Shown: positions 1 to 9,044, numbered from the stretch's first letter. The stretch is 15,104 nt of DNA from Pinguiococcus pyrenoidosus (GCA_019677205.1 JAAMXY010001019.1:1-15104); one strand, 5' to 3'. The notes: generated by a model not told the origin, from the sequence alone. Numbers and translations: made by a program.

Positions 1-2
1 GG

Positions 3-3000
3 GACGCGAATCGAGCGGCGGCGGCGCGGGCGCGACGAGAGCGCCGCATCACGTCCGAGGAGCCGGGTGCCGCCGAACGAAGCGGAGGGCCATCTGGGAG
101 AGCTCCGCCGGCGGCTAGACCACGCAAGGCAGCGGATTCGATTCTTCATCTAAAGGCCGTGCTCTTGTATGCGGTGGAAAGGGGCGTCGACGTGTGGAAG
201 TGGTTCCAGGTGGATCCGGACGCCGCCCGAGGCGCTCCGCACGATCGCTTCGTCGTGTCCACGGACGACTTCCAGGCGCGTCTCGAAGGCCTCGGCGCCG
301 GCGTGTGCGCTGGCCAGCCCGCGGAGATCAAGGACCTCGTGAGCCTGGCCATCTCGAAGGAGGGCGTCGATGCGGTGCTTGCCACGACACGAATGTCCTC
401 GGGTGACCAGGTTGTCACAGAAGGCCGCGTGCGCGTGGACGCCCTTCTGGAGATGCTGGAGATATCGGCAACGCCCGCGCCAGCAAAGAACGCTGGGCAA
501 AGCGCTCCTGGGGGTATAGAAGACGAGCCATTTGCACGGGAGCCGCTGGTGCCGCGGGCCATCGAAGAGCAGCACGGGTTGATCAGCCACGGGAGCGGGC
601 CTGGCCTTCAGCCCGAGGCGACGGCGGACGAGGAGACGTCCCAAGGAGCAGCCACGGAAGTGCTTTTGCAAGATCCGGAGCTCCGGCGGGCGGCGGCAAA
701 GGTCAAGAAGCTGGTGGAAGACACCGAGCAGCGTGTCCGGCAGGCGTTTCGGCACGGCGACGTGTTCCACCGGCTCATGCGGCAGCTTGACGAGGCATCG
801 CTGCACACCGCTCACCGACTGGCCAGGTTGTCCGGCACGCCCGTCGCGACCTATGCATTGAACGCGACGCAGATCTTGCACAACTTCCAGGCCTGCAGCA
901 TCAAGATTTCCAAGGCGGCGGCCCTCGTGCTGATGCGAAGAGCTCTGCAGCTCAAGCCCGGGGTCGAGACTCCAGCCTTCGCGCCCTGGACCATCTTCAA
1001 GGATTACCTGCTTACCCTGCGATACAAGCACAAGATCAATCGCGAAGAGTGGGAGCGAGAGAAGGAGCAGGGCGCGGAGATGAAACAGCGGACGATGCAC
1101 TTGGCGTTCCAGCGAGCTCTGCACGGCCTGACCTCGGACATGGTGGCGGAAGCGCCGATGGAGACGGACGAGAACCTCTCCACTCGAGAAAAGCGCGAGC
1201 TCAACGCGAGGGCCGCAAACTACCAGCTCTCGGACAATGAGATCAACGAGTGCATCTCTCGCTTCGAGATCGTGCCGAAGGATCTCGTCGACGCGGAAGC
1301 GCGGCATCTCGCTCGGAGGTATCTGGACTCCGGCGACGGACGGCGGGCCTTCAAGCTCGAGCTGCTCAAGCTCCCGAGCGAGCAGCCTGCCGATGCGGCC
1401 TGCCGCAGCGCGATCCGGAAGCGGGTCTTTCATGACGGCCTGCAGCACATCCTAGAACTAGAGGAGGATTCGGCCTTCGTGTCCAGGTTTCTGTTCAACA
1501 AGTTCCGAGACGGCGTCACCAAAGGAGATGTGGAATGCAAGGGTGTCAAGTTTGAAGACTGGCTCCGCCGCCGCGCCGAAGACCGACAAGCTCGCCTCTC
1601 GAAGCAGAAGGAGTGGCAAAGGAAGAAAGCCTTCCTGCGACGGAAGCGCCAGGACGAGCTGTCCAAGGTTGCCCTGGCGAAGGAGCTGGAGAAGAGCCTC
1701 AGCGAAGTCTTGTTCGACAAAGCCACCCAGGAGATCCGGGAGCCAATGCAGGTGCACACAGCTACTCGGCGAGGCCTGAACCTCCAAGCGGCGCTTGTTC
1801 AGCTTCGGAAGAGCGCAGTGCACGACCCAGCCCTGGCCACTCCGCAGCCGCAAGACGATGCGGGTGCCAGCAATCAGGAAGCGCCCGCGGCCCTGCATAG
1901 ACCAAAGCAGAGCGCCGAGCCCAGCGCTGAAGCCGCGGACGCGCTGTGCCAGACGACGGAAGAGGTTGCTGCGTCGCATGCATCCGGATTGATCACGCGG
2001 GAGAGCTTTGACAAGATCCTCCACGGCGCCATGTTCAGCTTGCTGGCCGACAAGAACGTGGCCCCGCGGGCGCGCGTGCTGTCCAGCGTCGAAGACCGTG
2101 CCAACCGGGTCTGGAGGCGGAAGCAAAGGTCTGCGGCCGTTCCGGAAGGTGATTCGAGCCCCCCGGAGCACAAGGCGTGGGACAAGGAAACGGCCCACGC
2201 GATCGCTCGCCTCGCCAACCTGTTTGTGCCGGAGTCGGAGGTCGCGCAGCGGGCGAAGGAAGAGGCAGGCAGGGCGGCGTCCAACGCCCGAGAGGATCGG
2301 AAGGAATGGCTCCGCCAGAAGCGGTTGAAGGAGCGCCTCGCGCTAAAGAAGAAGCGCGAGGAGGAGCTGAAGCGCGAGGAGGAGAAGAAGAGGCGGAAGA
2401 AGGCAGCAAAGATCGCCTACCGGCGCTGGAAGCGCCTCCAAAGGCAGGGCAAGTACTACTCGAAGGACAAGCACAAGGCGGTAGCGCGGCAGACGGCGGC
2501 GCCACCGATCATGGATCAGGAGGTCGAGGAATGGATCAACGTGGTCGACGAGGGCGCGAAGACCTCGGAAGAGACCATCATAGAACGTGGCTATCGCCGG
2601 CTTCGGGAAGCGGAGACGGCGGCGGCCGCCAGACGAGAGCCCCGTAAGGCATCCAGATCGTCGAACTCGGCCAGCAGCGATCCCGGCAGTGGGGATGCCA
2701 CGGAGGCTCCCTCGTCGGCCACTCACCTGGAGCTGCCAGCCACCTTGCTGGGAGAAAGCACCGATGAAGCTCTTGAGTCGGAAGACTTCGAAGCCAGTGA
2801 GTCCGCCATTGCAGAGGCGCTCGCGTCCCTGATGAAGGATCGCAACCGCGGACTGAAGCTGGAGGCTTCCGCCGACTCCCCTTCGCCCGTGGCCTTCACG
2901 GAAGAGACCTTCGAGGAGCGCATCCTGCGCGAGAAGCCGTCGGAACCCGCCGACGACGAAGTGGCGGAGTCCATGGATCTGGCCTCTGGCACCGCTCCCT

Positions 3001-3326
3001 TGCGGGAGCAGCTGGAGATGCTGGTGGAGAGCCAAAGCAGGGCCCTGGATTACGAAGGCCTCTACGGCGATCGACTCGACGATGAGCACCTCCAGGGCTC
3101 TCCTGACGCTCTCTACCCTGCGACGTACCCTGATCGTCACCCGGAATCATCTGGCTCTGAGATCGGCGAATCCTTCGATTTGACGAGTCTGATCATGCGT
3201 GACGATGAGATGGACAGTTCTGCGGTCGGTTTGGGCGGAGGCGAGGTCGACTTGAGGCAGGTGGTCGGCAACGATGATGGGGAAGCGGCGAGCGGGCAAG
3301 ACGTCTCAGGAGGTTCACGCGATTAA
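3..3326 (+). CDS. Large EF-hand-like / charged coiled-coil protein, 5' partial
   Basis: I do not recognise this protein. The frame is open from base 3 to a TAA at 3324-3326, giving 1107 visible residues. There is no in-frame ATG near the left end (the first Met lies around base 393), so the true start is outside the window. Residues about 45-115 (helix ILHLKAVLLYAV, then WKWFQVDPDA, then STDDFQARLEGLG) look like a degenerate EF-hand: the loop has D-x-D spacing but carries an insertion, so calcium binding is doubtful. Two Lys/Arg/Glu-rich helical blocks, each opening with a W-L motif (FEDWLRRR near residue 517, KEWLRQKR near 767), resemble basic helices of microtubule-associated or ciliary CCDC proteins; that is inference. 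The last ~190 residues are acidic and Ser-rich. No introns are seen. Its end lies 85 bp from the convergent gene 2. Coding is well supported; function is unknown. Confidence 0.8.
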   Translation, partial: DANRAAAARARRERRITSEEPGAAERSGGPSGRAPPAARPRKAADSILHLKAVLLYAVERGVDVWKWFQVDPDAARGAPHDRFVVSTDDFQARLEGLGAGVCAGQPAEIKDLVSLAISKEGVDAVLATTRMSSGDQVVTEGRVRVDALLEMLEISATPAPAKNAGQSAPGGIEDEPFAREPLVPRAIEEQHGLISHGSGPGLQPEATADEETSQGAATEVLLQDPELRRAAAKVKKLVEDTEQRVRQAFRHGDVFHRLMRQLDEASLHTAHRLARLSGTPVATYALNATQILHNFQACSIKISKAAALVLMRRALQLKPGVETPAFAPWTIFKDYLLTLRYKHKINREEWEREKEQGAEMKQRTMHLAFQRALHGLTSDMVAEAPMETDENLSTREKRELNARAANYQLSDNEINECISRFEIVPKDLVDAEARHLARRYLDSGDGRRAFKLELLKLPSEQPADAACRSAIRKRVFHDGLQHILELEEDSAFVSRFLFNKFRDGVTKGDVECKGVKFEDWLRRRAEDRQARLSKQKEWQRKKAFLRRKRQDELSKVALAKELEKSLSEVLFDKATQEIREPMQVHTATRRGLNLQAALVQLRKSAVHDPALATPQPQDDAGASNQEAPAALHRPKQSAEPSAEAADALCQTTEEVAASHASGLITRESFDKILHGAMFSLLADKNVAPRARVLSSVEDRANRVWRRKQRSAAVPEGDSSPPEHKAWDKETAHAIARLANLFVPESEVAQRAKEEAGRAASNAREDRKEWLRQKRLKERLALKKKREEELKREEEKKRRKKAAKIAYRRWKRLQRQGKYYSKDKHKAVARQTAAPPIMDQEVEEWINVVDEGAKTSEETIIERGYRRLREAETAAAARREPRKASRSSNSASSDPGSGDATEAPSSATHLELPATLLGESTDEALESEDFEASESAIAEALASLMKDRNRGLKLEASADSPSPVAFTEETFEERILREKPSEPADDEVAESMDLASGTAPLREQLEMLVESQSRALDYEGLYGDRLDDEHLQGSPDALYPATYPDRHPESSGSEIGESFDLTSLIMRDDEMDSSAVGLGGGEVDLRQVVGNDDGEAASGQDVSGGSRD

Positions 3327-3411
3327 GATCAGGTCTCTTTCGGAGTCTTCGTCAATCTGCTACAGGACTAGTGTCTTCTTTTTGCCTTGCGCAAGCGTCA
3401 GCGATGGCCGT

Positions 3412-4581
3412 CTACGCTTCAATCTTGCCGTTCGCGCTCCCATCCGCCGCGCTGTCCTCTTGTTTCTGGGCCTTGCCACCTTCCTGGTCGTCCACCTCAT
3501 CTTCGACTTCGGCCGCCTCATCAACTGGACCCGCTTCTTTGTCGGGCTGCTGCGCAGCTTCCCGTTCCCCCGCTGCACTGCTTGCCTGCTGTTGCTCCTC
3601 TAACAGACTTTCGCCTTCCTTAGCGTTTTCTGCGTTTTCTGCAACTTCTGCGTTTTCTGCGTTGTCTGCGTTTTCAGGGTTGTCTGCTGTTTCTGCGTCT
3701 TTTGCTTGCTCGGGGTCCTGCTGAGCCCCACTTTCTTCTTTTTCAGAGACGCCACCAGCACCGGCCGCTTCCCCAGAAGCGTCGGTGACTGTAGCCTGTC
3801 CCTCGTCCGCGTCGTTCACCTCGTCGACGACTTCCTCGTCGACGACTTCCTCGTCGACCACTTCTTCGTCGGTCGCCGTTGGATTTGTAGCATTTGTGTC
3901 GCCTCCCTGTTCGTCGACTTCCGCGGTCTTCTCAGCCTCCTGGAGATAGGACGAGCGAGAGCTGCCCTGACTGGTCCGCGCTTCGTCGGATGCCGCGGCG
4001 GAGAGCGTCTCGACCAAGGTGGAGACATCCAGCCGCGGAATGATCTGCTCCTTGATGAATTCGTCCAGGGCGTCGAAGCGGTTCTTCGTCGCCTCGCGCT
4101 CTTCGTCGAGATGTCGCTGCAGCTCTGCAACGATGCCATCGATATACCGGTCGATGTGCTCGTTGACCTCGGCGACCATTTCTTCCCGCATGTCTGCCAT
4201 CATAGTGCTCGTGGCGTCCTTGATGGACGAGGATGGATCCGGGACTTCAAGGTTGTGCAACACCCGCTGCGTCTCCTCCACCTTCTCCGCCAGGCTCTTC
4301 ACAAGCTGCTTCAACTCCAGGGTCTCTTGCGACTGCGAAGCAAGCAATCCCGCTACGTGCGACGGTCGCGCTTCGTCTCCGCCGGCCTCCTGCGAGGGTG
4401 GTTCTCTCTGCGCCAGCTCGTGCTGGGTCACCTCCAACCCTTGCAAGCGAGACTGCAGCTCGGGGATGATGGCCAGCTGCGTTTCCGCCTTGCAGAGATT
4501 CTCCTCCAACGCAGTGACTGCCGCTTTCAGACTCTGAATCTCTTCGGTGTCGACGGGCGCCACAGGCGATGCTTGCGACTG

Positions 4582-4620
<39 letters not shown>

Positions 4621-5775
4621 CGCTGCCTCCTCAACGGCCTTCTTCACCACGGCGATCTCGTCGTGAAGCGAGCCAAGCTTGTGATCGGACGACGCCTGCA
4701 CCCTTTTCAGCTTCTGCACCAGTTCCTTTACGCCCTCGCCATTCGACCCCCGCTTGAGCCGCTCCACTTCATCCTGCAGTCGGTCCGCCTTCTGCCTCGT
4801 GGCGGAGATGGCCCGCTCCAGTCGCAGCTTGGTCTTGGTGCTCTTCTCGTCGCCAGCAGCGTGCTTGTCGTGGTGCTGACCCCTCTTCGCCGTCTCCAGT
4901 GCGCCGACTCTTCGGGACAACGAGTGCAAGGCCTGTCGGAACGCCTTAGCTGCCTTCCCTTGCGGTGGCGGCCTGCTGCTGCAAGGAGAACAACGACGAA
5001 AGGAGCTCGTCAGTCTCGACCTGAATGCGGACAGCAGGTCCTCGACCACCACGCAGTTTTTGGCGGGAGAGTCTCACCTGGACACCTCGGACGCTCGCCT
5101 TTCCGTGGCCTGGGTGACAACGATCTCCGAGAGGGCCTTGGCCGCTTCCTTTTGCACCGCCGTCGCGGACGGCTCCGCGAGGATCTGCGACAGCGCCAGC
5201 ACCGGATTGCTGTGGTCTTCCTCCCTGTTGTCCGAGTCTTCCGACCCGGTCAGCTGCTCCGCCGCTTCCTCCCACTGCTCCTTCTTCGTCGTCGTCGTCG
5301 TCGTCTTCCCGGAAGCCCTCTGCCGCCGCAGCGCGCGACCCCTCTGCTGCGGCGACGCCGTTGGGTCCACCACCGGCGACGGCCGCTTTGGCGGCTGCAT
5401 GGTCAGCGGGTCCACTACAGTGTTCTTCTGCTGGCGTCGAAGGGCGCGGCCCCTTGCCGAGGAGTTGATGATGTGCCGCTTCTTGGCCGACAGGTACGGA
5501 TGGCTCTTCTTCTGCGCCTTTGGCTGCTGCTTCCTGGCTTTGGCCGCGGGGCCTTGCCGCACTTTGGACTTGCGCTGCAACTGCAGTGGCGGCAGCTCTG
5601 CCTCGTCGTCGCCATCGACGCTCTCCTCACTGTCCATGTCCTCGGAGCTTGGCGCCTTGGGCGCGACGAAGGGCAGCGCCAGCGTGCCGCCGGTGGCGAG
5701 AGCGCTGGACTCCTCGAAGTCGTCGCTGCCGTAGGGCGAGCTGCCCTCCGACTCAGCGAGCGCATCGGCAATCAT
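3412..5775 (-). CDS. Low-complexity coiled-coil protein with poly-Q tract, two exons
   Basis: Unrecognised protein of 754 aa. Exon 1 is 5775-5078, exon 2 is 4978-3412, and the intron is 4979-5077 (99 bp, donor GTGAGA, acceptor CTCCTTGCAG). Splicing joins AG+C into Ser and restores the frame; retention meets a TGA at once (5076-5074). The start ATG (5775-5773) has A at -3 and is followed by MIADALAESEGSSPYG. The N-terminal third is basic, with two copies of RGRALRRQ (about residues 108 and 145). Exon 2 carries a coiled coil (KLRLERAISATRQKADRLQ region), 13 consecutive Gln (residues ~354-366), more predicted coiled coil, then an acidic tail with EEVVD and AEN repeats, ending GKIEA. No enzyme domain, signal peptide or membrane segment is visible. 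A scaffold or cytoskeletal role is possible but unproven. It is divergent from PEX11 and convergent with gene 1. Confidence 0.8.
3623..3703 (-). repeat. Nine imperfect 9-bp units encoding AEN-type tripeptides
   Basis: On the + strand the unit is close to GCGTTTTCT, repeated nine times in register (3623, 3632, 3641 and so on to 3695). Read on the minus strand inside gene 2 it encodes Ala-Glu/Asp-Asn/Thr/Val triplets in the acidic tail. Variation between units is mostly conservative (Asp/Glu, Asn/Val/Thr), which fits an old, translated repeat. Confidence 0.85.
3821..3865 (-). repeat. Three 15-bp tandem repeats encoding EEVVD
   Basis: The + strand shows TCGTCGACGACTTCC twice (3821-3835 and 3836-3850) and a third copy with two changes (3851-3865). 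On the minus strand this gives successive EEVVD pentapeptides in gene 2. The near-identity at DNA level indicates recent expansion, so length may vary between strains. Confidence 0.9.
4579..4617 (-). repeat. CAG/CAA tract encoding 13 glutamines
   Basis: Thirteen Gln codons lie in the gene 2 reading frame, mostly CAG with three CAA near the end. A flanking Lys codon (4618-4620) and a Ser-Gln follow-on bound the tract. It sits between two predicted coiled coils. On the opposite strand the same bases would read as poly-Leu, which explains a long spurious antisense frame there. Confidence 0.95.
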
Positions 5776-5821
5776 GGTGTGCAAGTTGAAGAGAGCGCCG
5801 CGGTGCCGAAGGCCCAAAGGC

Positions 5822-5849
5822 CGAAACGAAGAACAAATGTTCCGTTTCG
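5822..5849. repeat. Inverted repeat (hairpin candidate) upstream of gene 2
   Basis: Outer arms CGAAACG (5822-5828) and CGTTTCG (5843-5849) are perfect complements. Inner arms GAAC (5831-5834) and GTTC (5839-5842) also pair around an AAAT loop, with a 2-nt bulge on one side. It lies 47 bp upstream of the gene 2 ATG, so it could fold in the 5' leader or be a dyad binding site. Confidence 0.6.
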
Positions 5850-5915
5850 CGATTTGATTTTGGGACAGACGGACGTGGCCGTCCGTTGCAGCGCCTTGCC
5901 CAATGGGAGGCGAGC

Positions 5916-5937
5916 AGCGCTCCGGAGCGCTCCGGAG
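5916..5937. repeat. Duplicated 10-bp AGCGCTCCGG element forming nested palindromes
   Basis: AGCGCTCCGG occurs twice back to back (5916-5925 and 5926-5935), followed by AG. This makes a perfect 14-bp palindrome (5917-5930) overlapping a perfect 18-bp palindrome (5920-5937). It lies in the shared gene 2/PEX11 upstream region, just downstream on the + strand of a CCAAT box at 5900-5904. Confidence 0.7.
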
Positions 5938-6188
5938 TATCGGAGCTTTGCCAGTGACGGATGGAAAGAGGGAGAAAAGCTGACGCAACTTCCCTGCCCG
6001 ATTCTGCAATCGGCCATTTCTCTCCAATCACCTATCGTCGAATCAGCTTTTTGTATCTAAATTATAATAATATTAACATATTGAAATGAAGTTTCTTAGA
6101 TTCATGGCATGTCATACGTGGACAAAGCGTTTCACCCCTCTTTCGCCCGCAGGCGATCCTCTCGCCAGTTGAGGCAGCGCCGGTCAGC

Positions 6189-7235
6189 ATGTCGTCGGCC
6201 TCCTTGGCGCAGCTGCACGCTGCTAGCGCCGCGTCACCGCATGGGCGGCCAGCCGCGCAGCTCAAGGGCGAGCCGCCAGTGGTGGTGACGGAGATCGAGC
6301 TGGAGCCGGCCTTCTTCCCCTTGGACATGAGCCTCCGCAGCAAGGACAGCATCGGGTTGGACTCTTATTGCCGCATGATTAGCACGCTGCAAGGCCGGGA
6401 CAAGCTCACCAAGGCGGCTGCCTACGGCGCCCGGGCGCTGAGCTACTACGCCGCCGCCAGCTTCAACGACAAGGACAGCGCTTCTGCCTTCGAGAAGCTG
6501 TACGAGGGCCTGCAGTCAGGCAGGAAGGTGAGGCGGCTGCTGGGAGGAGATGCGGATGCAAGCTGAAGCGTGAAGGCGCCATGGCTGAAGTTGCTGGACG
6601 TGGTTGCATAGGTGTACCGCTTGGCGAAGCCCATTGAGGAGCTGCGCAAGTTCCTGGCCGCTTGGCGGAAGGGCGACTTGCCCGCATGGCATATCTCGCT
6701 TCTGGTGGCGTACCACTTGGGTATGAGTAGCTTCTGGGTCTGCGACAACGTCAAGTTCCTGGAGAACATTGGCCTGAGCCGCTTCTTCTCGCCGGGCTTC
6801 ACCAACGCGGGCTGCTCCCGAGGCTGGTTCGTGGCGAGCTGCTGCACGTTCGTGCTCGCCGTGTTCCAGCTCAAGAAGCATCGCGAGTACCACGCGCAGC
6901 TGTGGGCGCGCTACCAGGGCCTCCGTCGGCGGGAGAAAGAGGGCTCCATGGAATCCAAGACCGAGCCATTCGGGCCCGAGGACGACGACGACGACACGTC
7001 GGCGGGGGATCTGCTCAAGCTGAAGACGGCGCTGTACTTTGCCAACCTGAAGCAGTTCGATCTCGTCACCAAGATCATCAAGGCGGTCTGTGATGTGCTG
7101 GTCTCGATGAATCTTCCGGGCATGGATCTGCCCAAGCACGTCACGGGCTACCGCATCAACGAAGGCGTCATGGGCATCGCCGGCGCCGTCTCGGGTCTCA
7201 TCATTGTGTACAACAACTGGCCGCGTCGGTCATGA
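6189..7235 (+). CDS. PEX11: Peroxisomal membrane biogenesis protein PEX11, two exons
   Basis: PEX11 remodels the peroxisomal membrane, elongating and dividing peroxisomes. Exon 1 is 6189-6527, exon 2 is 6612-7235, intron 6528-6611 (84 bp, donor GTGAGG, acceptor GCATAG, phase 0); product 320 aa. Family features: GRDKLTKAAAYGARALSYY (residues ~69-87), the amphipathic region near the N-terminus; GRKVYRLAKPIEELRKFL (~111-128), the conserved R-K-x-x-R-x-x-K signature created exactly by the splice; FWVCDNVKFLENIGL (~155-169); and a C-terminal Gly-rich membrane segment GVMGIAGAVSGLIIVY (~298-313). A hydrophobic stretch lies near 184-200. A linker with an acidic D-rich run (PEDDDDDTS) precedes the C-terminal helices. 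The length is somewhat above the usual ~240 aa owing to the N-terminal tail and linker. The ATG has A at -3. It is convergent with the mitochondrial carrier, 66 bp between stops. Confidence 0.9.
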
Positions 7236-7301
7236 TCGCGCTCCGGCGGATCAGGGCTGGAGCGTGGTTCGACAAAAAAAAGGGCACTTTTTACGGGGTT
7301 G

Positions 7302-8704
7302 TCAGTACCCTAGCCGTGTGGCCAGGAGCTTGTACTGCTCGAGAAACACGAAGGTCAGAATGGTGTGCGGGCCCTAGATGTGAGGGAGCCGAAGGGTTGC
7401 GCGATGAGACTGGACGAGACCCTCCCGAGCCCTTCCCGACGGCAGCCGCGCGTTGACGTACCAGGCGAGCAAAGTGAGCTCCCCATCCCTTGTAGAACGC
7501 GCCGAGACCTTCCGTCCTGATGGCAAGCGCGAAGGCCTCGAAGGGACTCTTGTAGAGCGCGGCAGACTTATCTGCACTTTGATTGTAGATCCGCGTCATG
7601 ACCACGTCGATGGGATTGATCGCTGTCGTGCACACGAGCGCCGCGAGCGTACTGGCCATCAGATGCTGCGGCACACCATCCTCCACGCCGAACCCTGCAC
7701 ACCGTCATCGCACGCATGAGCGAGATGGAGCCCGGTCGTGCTGCCTTGGACAGAGTCCAAGAACCACCCAAGCAGTACCTCTGATGATGTCCTTGCAGAA
7801 TCCGTAGCTGGACAGCTGCGTGGCGCTCCCGACTCCTGTTCGCAGCATCGCAATGCCCGAGCCGCGGAAGAGCGACGAAACCCCACCGGCTCGGTAGATG
7901 TCCTGAAAGCGGCAAGTCAGAGCCTGCCCCGGCCCCAGCCGCAAGGTATCCCTCTCTTTGCTTGGTCGGCACCTGGAGCGCCTCCGCGGTCCCCGCATAG
8001 GCGTACTGCGCTTTCAGGCCCATGGCAGCCGCCGACTTGCCCATCTGCAGTCGCACCTTGGAAGCACCAGCGAAAACCGCACGCAACTTAGCTGGATGCA
8101 TGGTCAGAACAGCCACACCCAAGCCGCGCACACCTTCGCCTGGAAGAAGGGCGAAGCGAGACCGCCTCCAAGGACGCCCACGATCGTGCCGGACACCACT
8201 CCGACAATCACCCCGCCGGCGGTGCTCGGCCGGGAATCGCCCGGGTACAGCGCTGCAATCTGCTCCCGCAGCGGCTCAAAAAGTCCAAGCCTCGTGCCGT
8301 TCATGACGATCTGATACAGTACGCCAGCGCCCAGACCTTCCAAGGATGCTCAGTTGCCGCGATGCCGCCTGGCCCATGCAGCACTTCGTGCTCCTGCCCA
8401 CCTGCATACAGCGCGGTGGGGCCTTCCTGCGCGGCCACCATCCGCAGCCCCTGCATGACGCCCGTGTATATCCGCACGCCTTCTCCTCTAAGGCAACCAA
8501 AAACGAATTAGTTGCAGCTGCCTCAAAAGACCCAGTTCTGTGCAAGAAACTGCACCTTTTCATGAGCTCTCCTTGCAACTGAAAGCGCGTCTTCAGCGTC
8601 TCCATAGGGTGACTGAAGAGCACCGCCGACGCCGTCGCACTGGAGCCCACCACCAGGCCGGCCAAGACATTGGGCCGCTTGCGGTGCGTGGACAGTGTGG
8701 CCAT
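7302..8704 (-). CDS. SLC25A35: Mitochondrial carrier, SLC25A34/35 (yeast OAC1-like) type, seven exons
   Basis: Inner-membrane SLC25 carrier; the related yeast OAC1 moves oxaloacetate, sulfate and similar anions, but substrate here is inferred. Exons (minus): 8704-8556, 8487-8402, 8336-8134, 8056-7973, 7902-7779, 7694-7462, 7373-7302; 951 nt, 316 aa, the usual family size. Six introns of 68, 65, 77, 70, 84 and 88 bp, all GT-AG and all restoring frame. Three carrier repeats: PMETLKTRFQLQGE (P33-K38 signature); ASPFFQAKVRLQ (P141-K146, lacking the acidic residue); NPIDVVMTRIYNQ (P243-D245, R250). Subfamily marks are LYQIVMNGTRLGLF, VGSATQL (198-204), TRIYNQ and the ending FARLGPHTILTFVFLEQYK. 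The ATG has A at -3 and G at +4. No separate presequence, as expected. Intron-rich unlike its neighbours. Confidence 0.9.
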
Positions 8705-8987
8705 CCTGACGGCGTTCAGGGGCGAAAAACCAGCTTGGGGGCTGAAGCAGACGATGACGTTGCCGTGTCAGCTGATCATGACAGATGGACAGATTGGGGA
8801 GTACTCGAGTCTCCGGACAGATGGACATACATCTTGTTTCAGATTCCGTTTCATAAAACAAATAAAGAATACATGTATTTATAAGTTTTTCCGATAAATT
8901 ACTCCAATTTCTCAATTTTTCAAAAATTATCATTTTGAACGGTGTTGTCAGCACTTTGAAATATCTAAACGTTGTTTTGAACTGCTG

Positions 8988-8998
8988 TTCCCGCCAAT
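8988..8998. promoter_or_regulatory. E2F-like TTCCCGCC overlapping a CCAAT box
   Basis: TTCCCGCC (8988-8995) matches the non-palindromic E2F/DP consensus, and CCAAT (8994-8998) overlaps its end. A second, stronger E2F-type site lies 38 bp further on. E2F and NF-Y sites commonly co-occur in cell-cycle promoters; use of these particular sites is inference. Confidence 0.5.
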
Positions 8999-9032
8999 GA
9001 AATCAAACTATTCGGGAGGCGCCGGTGCGTCT

Positions 9033-9044
9033 TTGGCGCCAAAA
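9033..9044. promoter_or_regulatory. Perfect palindromic E2F/DP site TTTGGCGCCAAA
   Basis: The 12-bp sequence TTTGGCGCCAAA is a perfect palindrome and an exact match to the E2F/DP consensus TTTSGCGCSAAA. It lies 237 bp upstream of the Enhancer-of-polycomb ATG and about 330 bp from the carrier ATG. It suggests cell-cycle (G1/S) control of one or both genes; this is a motif match, not proof of binding. Confidence 0.6.

Larger units (their letters stand above)
5776..6188. promoter_or_regulatory. Divergent intergenic region between gene 2 and PEX11
   Basis: These 413 bp have no supported gene and must contain both promoters and 5' leaders. The gene 2 side is GC-rich. The PEX11 side has a marked AT-rich tract (about 6050-6110, including TAAATTATAATAATATTAAC), which could hold a TATA-like element. 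CCAAT boxes occur at 5900-5904 and 6024-6028. Two inverted repeats lie within (5822-5849 and 5916-5937). Assigning each element to one promoter is inference. Confidence 0.6.

Noticed and set aside
159-161. GTG at 159 as the start of gene 1
   Set aside because: Nuclear eukaryotic genes rarely start at GTG. The frame is open upstream to base 3, and the helix just before it (ADSILHLKAV) continues naturally into the EF-hand-like region.
150-1448. A 432-residue open frame on the minus strand inside gene 1
   Set aside because: It is antisense to a much longer open frame with coherent helical sequence. The composition is typical of a complementary-strand shadow in GC-rich coding DNA.
2343-3140. A 265-residue minus-strand open frame opposite the 3' part of gene 1
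   Set aside because: Low-complexity Leu/Arg content mirrors the Glu/Lys-rich + strand protein; no start context or family features.
3706-6060. A 784-residue open frame on the + strand across gene 2 and its upstream region
   Set aside because: It is antisense to gene 2, is rich in Leu/Arg, has poly-Leu where gene 2 has poly-Gln, and shows no family resemblance. The minus model has an exact in-frame splice and plausible coiled-coil sequence, so the + frame is a GC-rich shadow.
6612-6614. GTG as an independent start for the second half of PEX11
   Set aside because: The codon is the first of exon 2: removing 6528-6611 joins RK to VYRLAK and recreates the PEX11 signature, so this is one spliced gene.
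8861-8866. AATAAA as a polyadenylation signal
   Set aside because: It lies on the + strand in the divergent region between two outward-pointing genes, so no transcript with a 3' end is expected there.
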